Assembly (NCBI GenBank): GCA_017577925.1
Contig: PKQU01000086.1
Coordinates: 1-8,549, forward strand
DNA length: 8,549 nucleotides
Direction: 5' to 3'
Source of the DNA: Bacillota bacterium
Lineage (GTDB): Bacteria > Bacillota > Bacilli > Calditerricolales > Calditerricolaceae
Shown: in pieces, positions 5,441 to 8,549 of the stretch
Layout of the letters: every line of letters starts with the position of its first letter
How positions within the stretch are numbered: position 1 is the first letter of the stretch
Translations under genes and position numbers: made by a program
Notes under the pieces: model-generated
The model's input: only the letters and a program-made list of their open reading frames with translations
Databases searched by the model: none
What the model was told of the DNA's origin: nothing

Positions 5441-5460
5441 AGGTGAAAAAGGTTTCACCT
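5441..5460. promoter_or_regulatory. Perfect inverted repeat, possible operator
   Basis: AGGTGAAA (5441-5448) and TTTCACCT (5453-5460) are perfect 8-bp inverted repeats around AAGG. No T tract follows on either strand, which argues against a terminator. The inner 14 bases TGAAAAAGGTTTCA have the length and arms of a cre site (TGAAARCGYTTTCA) but differ at two of the four central positions, including the conserved C of the central CG. It could therefore be a weak cre or the operator of another dimeric regulator acting on tkt, on the divergent gene, or on both. Confidence 0.45.
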
Positions 5461-5508
5461 TCATCGCGTTGTCCCCTTGCCCTTTGTGGCCGATTTGTGA
5501 GACAAAAT

Positions 5509-5533
5509 AAAGGAGGATTCGTGGCAAAGGAGG
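5509..5533 (+). other. Two tandem ribosome binding sites before tkt
   Basis: AAAGGAGG occurs twice, at 5509-5516 and 5526-5533. The second is nine bases before the tkt ATG and is taken as its site. The first is four bases before a GTG (5521) that opens a 66-codon frame out of phase with tkt and ending at 5721; its product (MAKEEAPNDRIPFNRTAGRH and onward) is unlike any family I know. The extra site may recruit ribosomes as a standby, or the frame may act as a short regulatory leader; chance duplication is equally possible. Confidence 0.45.
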
Positions 5534-5542
5534 AAGCGCCGA

Positions 5543-7552
<2,010 letters not shown>

Positions 7553-7618
7553 ACAACGGTTTGCCGCGGAGACCGGCCCAAACGACTGCGGGAGAACACG
7601 GCACGAAGAGGACATGCG

Positions 7619-7662
7619 AAACGGCGCGTCTGCCGCGTGAGGCAAGACGCGCCGTTTTGTTG
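7619..7662 (+). terminator. Intrinsic terminator after tkt
   Basis: AAACGGCGCGTC (7619-7630) pairs perfectly with GACGCGCCGTTT (7646-7657) over 12 bp, extended inside by TGCC/GGCA with one unpaired A, and followed by TTTTGTTGTG. It lies 66 bases after the tkt stop. Because tkt and the symporter gene converge here, and the A-rich left arm gives a short T run on the minus strand too, it may partly terminate both transcripts, but the plus-strand tract is clearly better. Confidence 0.88.
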
Positions 7663-7701
7663 TGGGCATGTGGCGGCTGTGCTGCCAGTCGTAATGGTGT
7701 T

Positions 7702-8549
7702 TTAGGAATGGGCAGGCCCTGCGGGTTCCGACGCCACCGCGTGGGCCGCCGGCGGGTGGAACTGGCCCTCCCACTTGGCAATAACCACGGCGGCCAGGGC
7801 GTTGCCGATCACGTTGACGGCGGTGCGGGCCATGTCCAGCACGCGGTCGATGGCGGCGATGAAGGCCACGCCTTCCACCGGAAGCCCGACAGAGCCCAGC
7901 GTGGCCAGCAAGACGACCAGCGAGGCGCCGGAGACGCCGGCGATGCCCTTTGACGTCACCATCAGGACGAGGACGACGAGAATCTGCTTGCTCAAGGGCA
8001 TGTCCACGCCGAACATCTGGGCGATGAACAGGGTGGCGAGGGCCTGGTACAGCGTCGAGCCGTCCAGGTTGAAGGTGTACCCGGTGGGAATGACGAAGGA
8101 GGTGATGCCGCGGGGGCATCCGAACCGCTGCATCTTGTCGATCAGCCGCGGCAGCACCGTTTCCGAGCTGGCCGTGGAGAAGGCGAGGAGCACTTCGTCC
8201 TTCAGGAGCGCCAGCAGCTGGCGCAGCCGGATGCCGCACCAGCGGGCGACGGCGCCGAAGACGACGAGGACGAAGAAGGCCATCGTGACGTACACGGTGA
8301 GCACGAGCTTGCCCAGCGGCAGGAGCGAGGCGATGCCGAACTGGGCCACGGTTACCCCGATGAGGGCGAAGACGCCAAGAGGGGCCAGGGCCATGATCCG
8401 GTTCGTCATCCAGAACATCGCTGCCGACACGCCTTCAAAGACGCGCAGCACCGGTTTCCCTTTCTCGCCGACGGCCGCTACGCCCAGGCCGAACATCACG
8501 GAGAAGAAGACAATCGCCAGCATGTTGCCGTCGGCCAGGGCCTCCACGA
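7702..8549 (-). CDS. gltT: Glutamate/aspartate:cation symporter, DAACS family (5' end beyond window)
   Basis: Integral membrane carrier that imports acidic amino acids with protons or sodium ions. The visible 281 residues are the C-terminal two thirds; about 130-150 residues including the first helices lie past base 8549. The first visible codon pair reads Val-Glu and continues an internal segment, so it is not the start. Hydrophobic helices alternate with the core motifs: re-entrant loop HP1 with STASSETVLP (visible 124-133), the unwound TM7 motif NLDGS (160-164, NMDGT in archaeal GltPh), HP2 around SKGIAGVSGAS (199-209), and TM8 with Asp234, Asp238, Arg241 and Asn245. Those four residues have the same spacing as Asp390, Asp394, Arg397 and Asn401 of GltPh, where the arginine holds the substrate side-chain carboxylate. 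Segments such as ITSFVIPTGYTFNLDGSTLY resemble Bacillus GltT more than DctA; the gltT name is tentative against gltP. The hydrophilic tail after residue 262 is Ala/Pro/His-rich. Confidence 0.92.
   Translation of the reverse strand, partial: VEALADGNMLAIVFFSVMFGLGVAAVGEKGKPVLRVFEGVSAAMFWMTNRIMALAPLGVFALIGVTVAQFGIASLLPLGKLVLTVYVTMAFFVLVVFGAVARWCGIRLRQLLALLKDEVLLAFSTASSETVLPRLIDKMQRFGCPRGITSFVIPTGYTFNLDGSTLYQALATLFIAQMFGVDMPLSKQILVVLVLMVTSKGIAGVSGASLVVLLATLGSVGLPVEGVAFIAAIDRVLDMARTAVNVIGNALAAVVIAKWEGQFHPPAAHAVASEPAGPAHS

Larger units (their letters stand above)
5390..5542. other. Divergent intergenic region between the PrcB-domain gene and tkt
   Basis: These 153 bases must hold the promoters for both divergent genes. 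I see no convincing -35/-10 pair on either strand: on the plus strand TTGCCC (5477-5482) and CAAAAT (5503-5508) are too far apart (20 bases), so tkt may use a weak or activator-dependent promoter. The recognisable features are the inverted repeat at 5441-5460 and two plus-strand ribosome binding sites at the tkt end. Confidence 0.5.

Overview
The window looks like chromosomal DNA from a GC-rich member of the Firmicutes, most likely a Bacillales-like and possibly thermophilic lineage. The genes are GC-rich throughout, yet their content and control are Bacillus-like. There is a GlpP antiterminator with two matching leader terminators, strong AGGAGG ribosome binding sites, a CcpA-type cre sequence, a copper-amine-oxidase-stalk/PrcB secreted protein and a Bacillus GltT-type symporter. 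The genus cannot be fixed from the sequence alone.

Layout. (1) Positions 1-204 hold the 3' end of an ISL3-type transposase and what is probably the right end of its insertion sequence. (2) Positions 184-4565 form a glycerol / glycerol-3-phosphate regulon: promoter, leader with intrinsic terminator, long untranslated stretch with a cre-like site, glpK; then a second promoter, a second leader terminator, glpD, and glpP overlapping the end of glpD by 4 bases. (3) A minus-strand gene at 4706-5389 encodes a secreted CuAO-stalk plus PrcB-domain protein. (4) A short divergent intergenic region at 5390-5542 carries a perfect 8-bp inverted repeat and two tandem Shine-Dalgarno sequences. (5) tkt (transketolase) occupies 5543-7552 and ends in a strong terminator. 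(6) A glutamate/aspartate symporter gene on the minus strand begins beyond the right edge.

How the genes work together. GlpK makes glycerol-3-phosphate (G3P) and GlpD oxidises it to dihydroxyacetone phosphate. G3P is the expected coactivator of GlpP, which lets polymerase read through the leader terminators. Both leaders carry the identical 13-base box GGAGACGTGGAGA directly at the base of otherwise unrelated hairpins, which marks it as the probable GlpP target. Because glpP lies downstream of the glpD attenuator, GlpP appears to control its own synthesis. No glycerol facilitator gene (glpF) is present where Bacillus has one. A strong but orphan ribosome binding site sits there instead.

I found no previously undescribed multi-gene system. 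The most interesting content is the regulatory arrangement of the glp genes: paired antiterminator targets, autoregulated glpP, a possible insertion-sequence-derived -35 element, and a GlpK that seems to lack the HPr-phosphorylated histidine.
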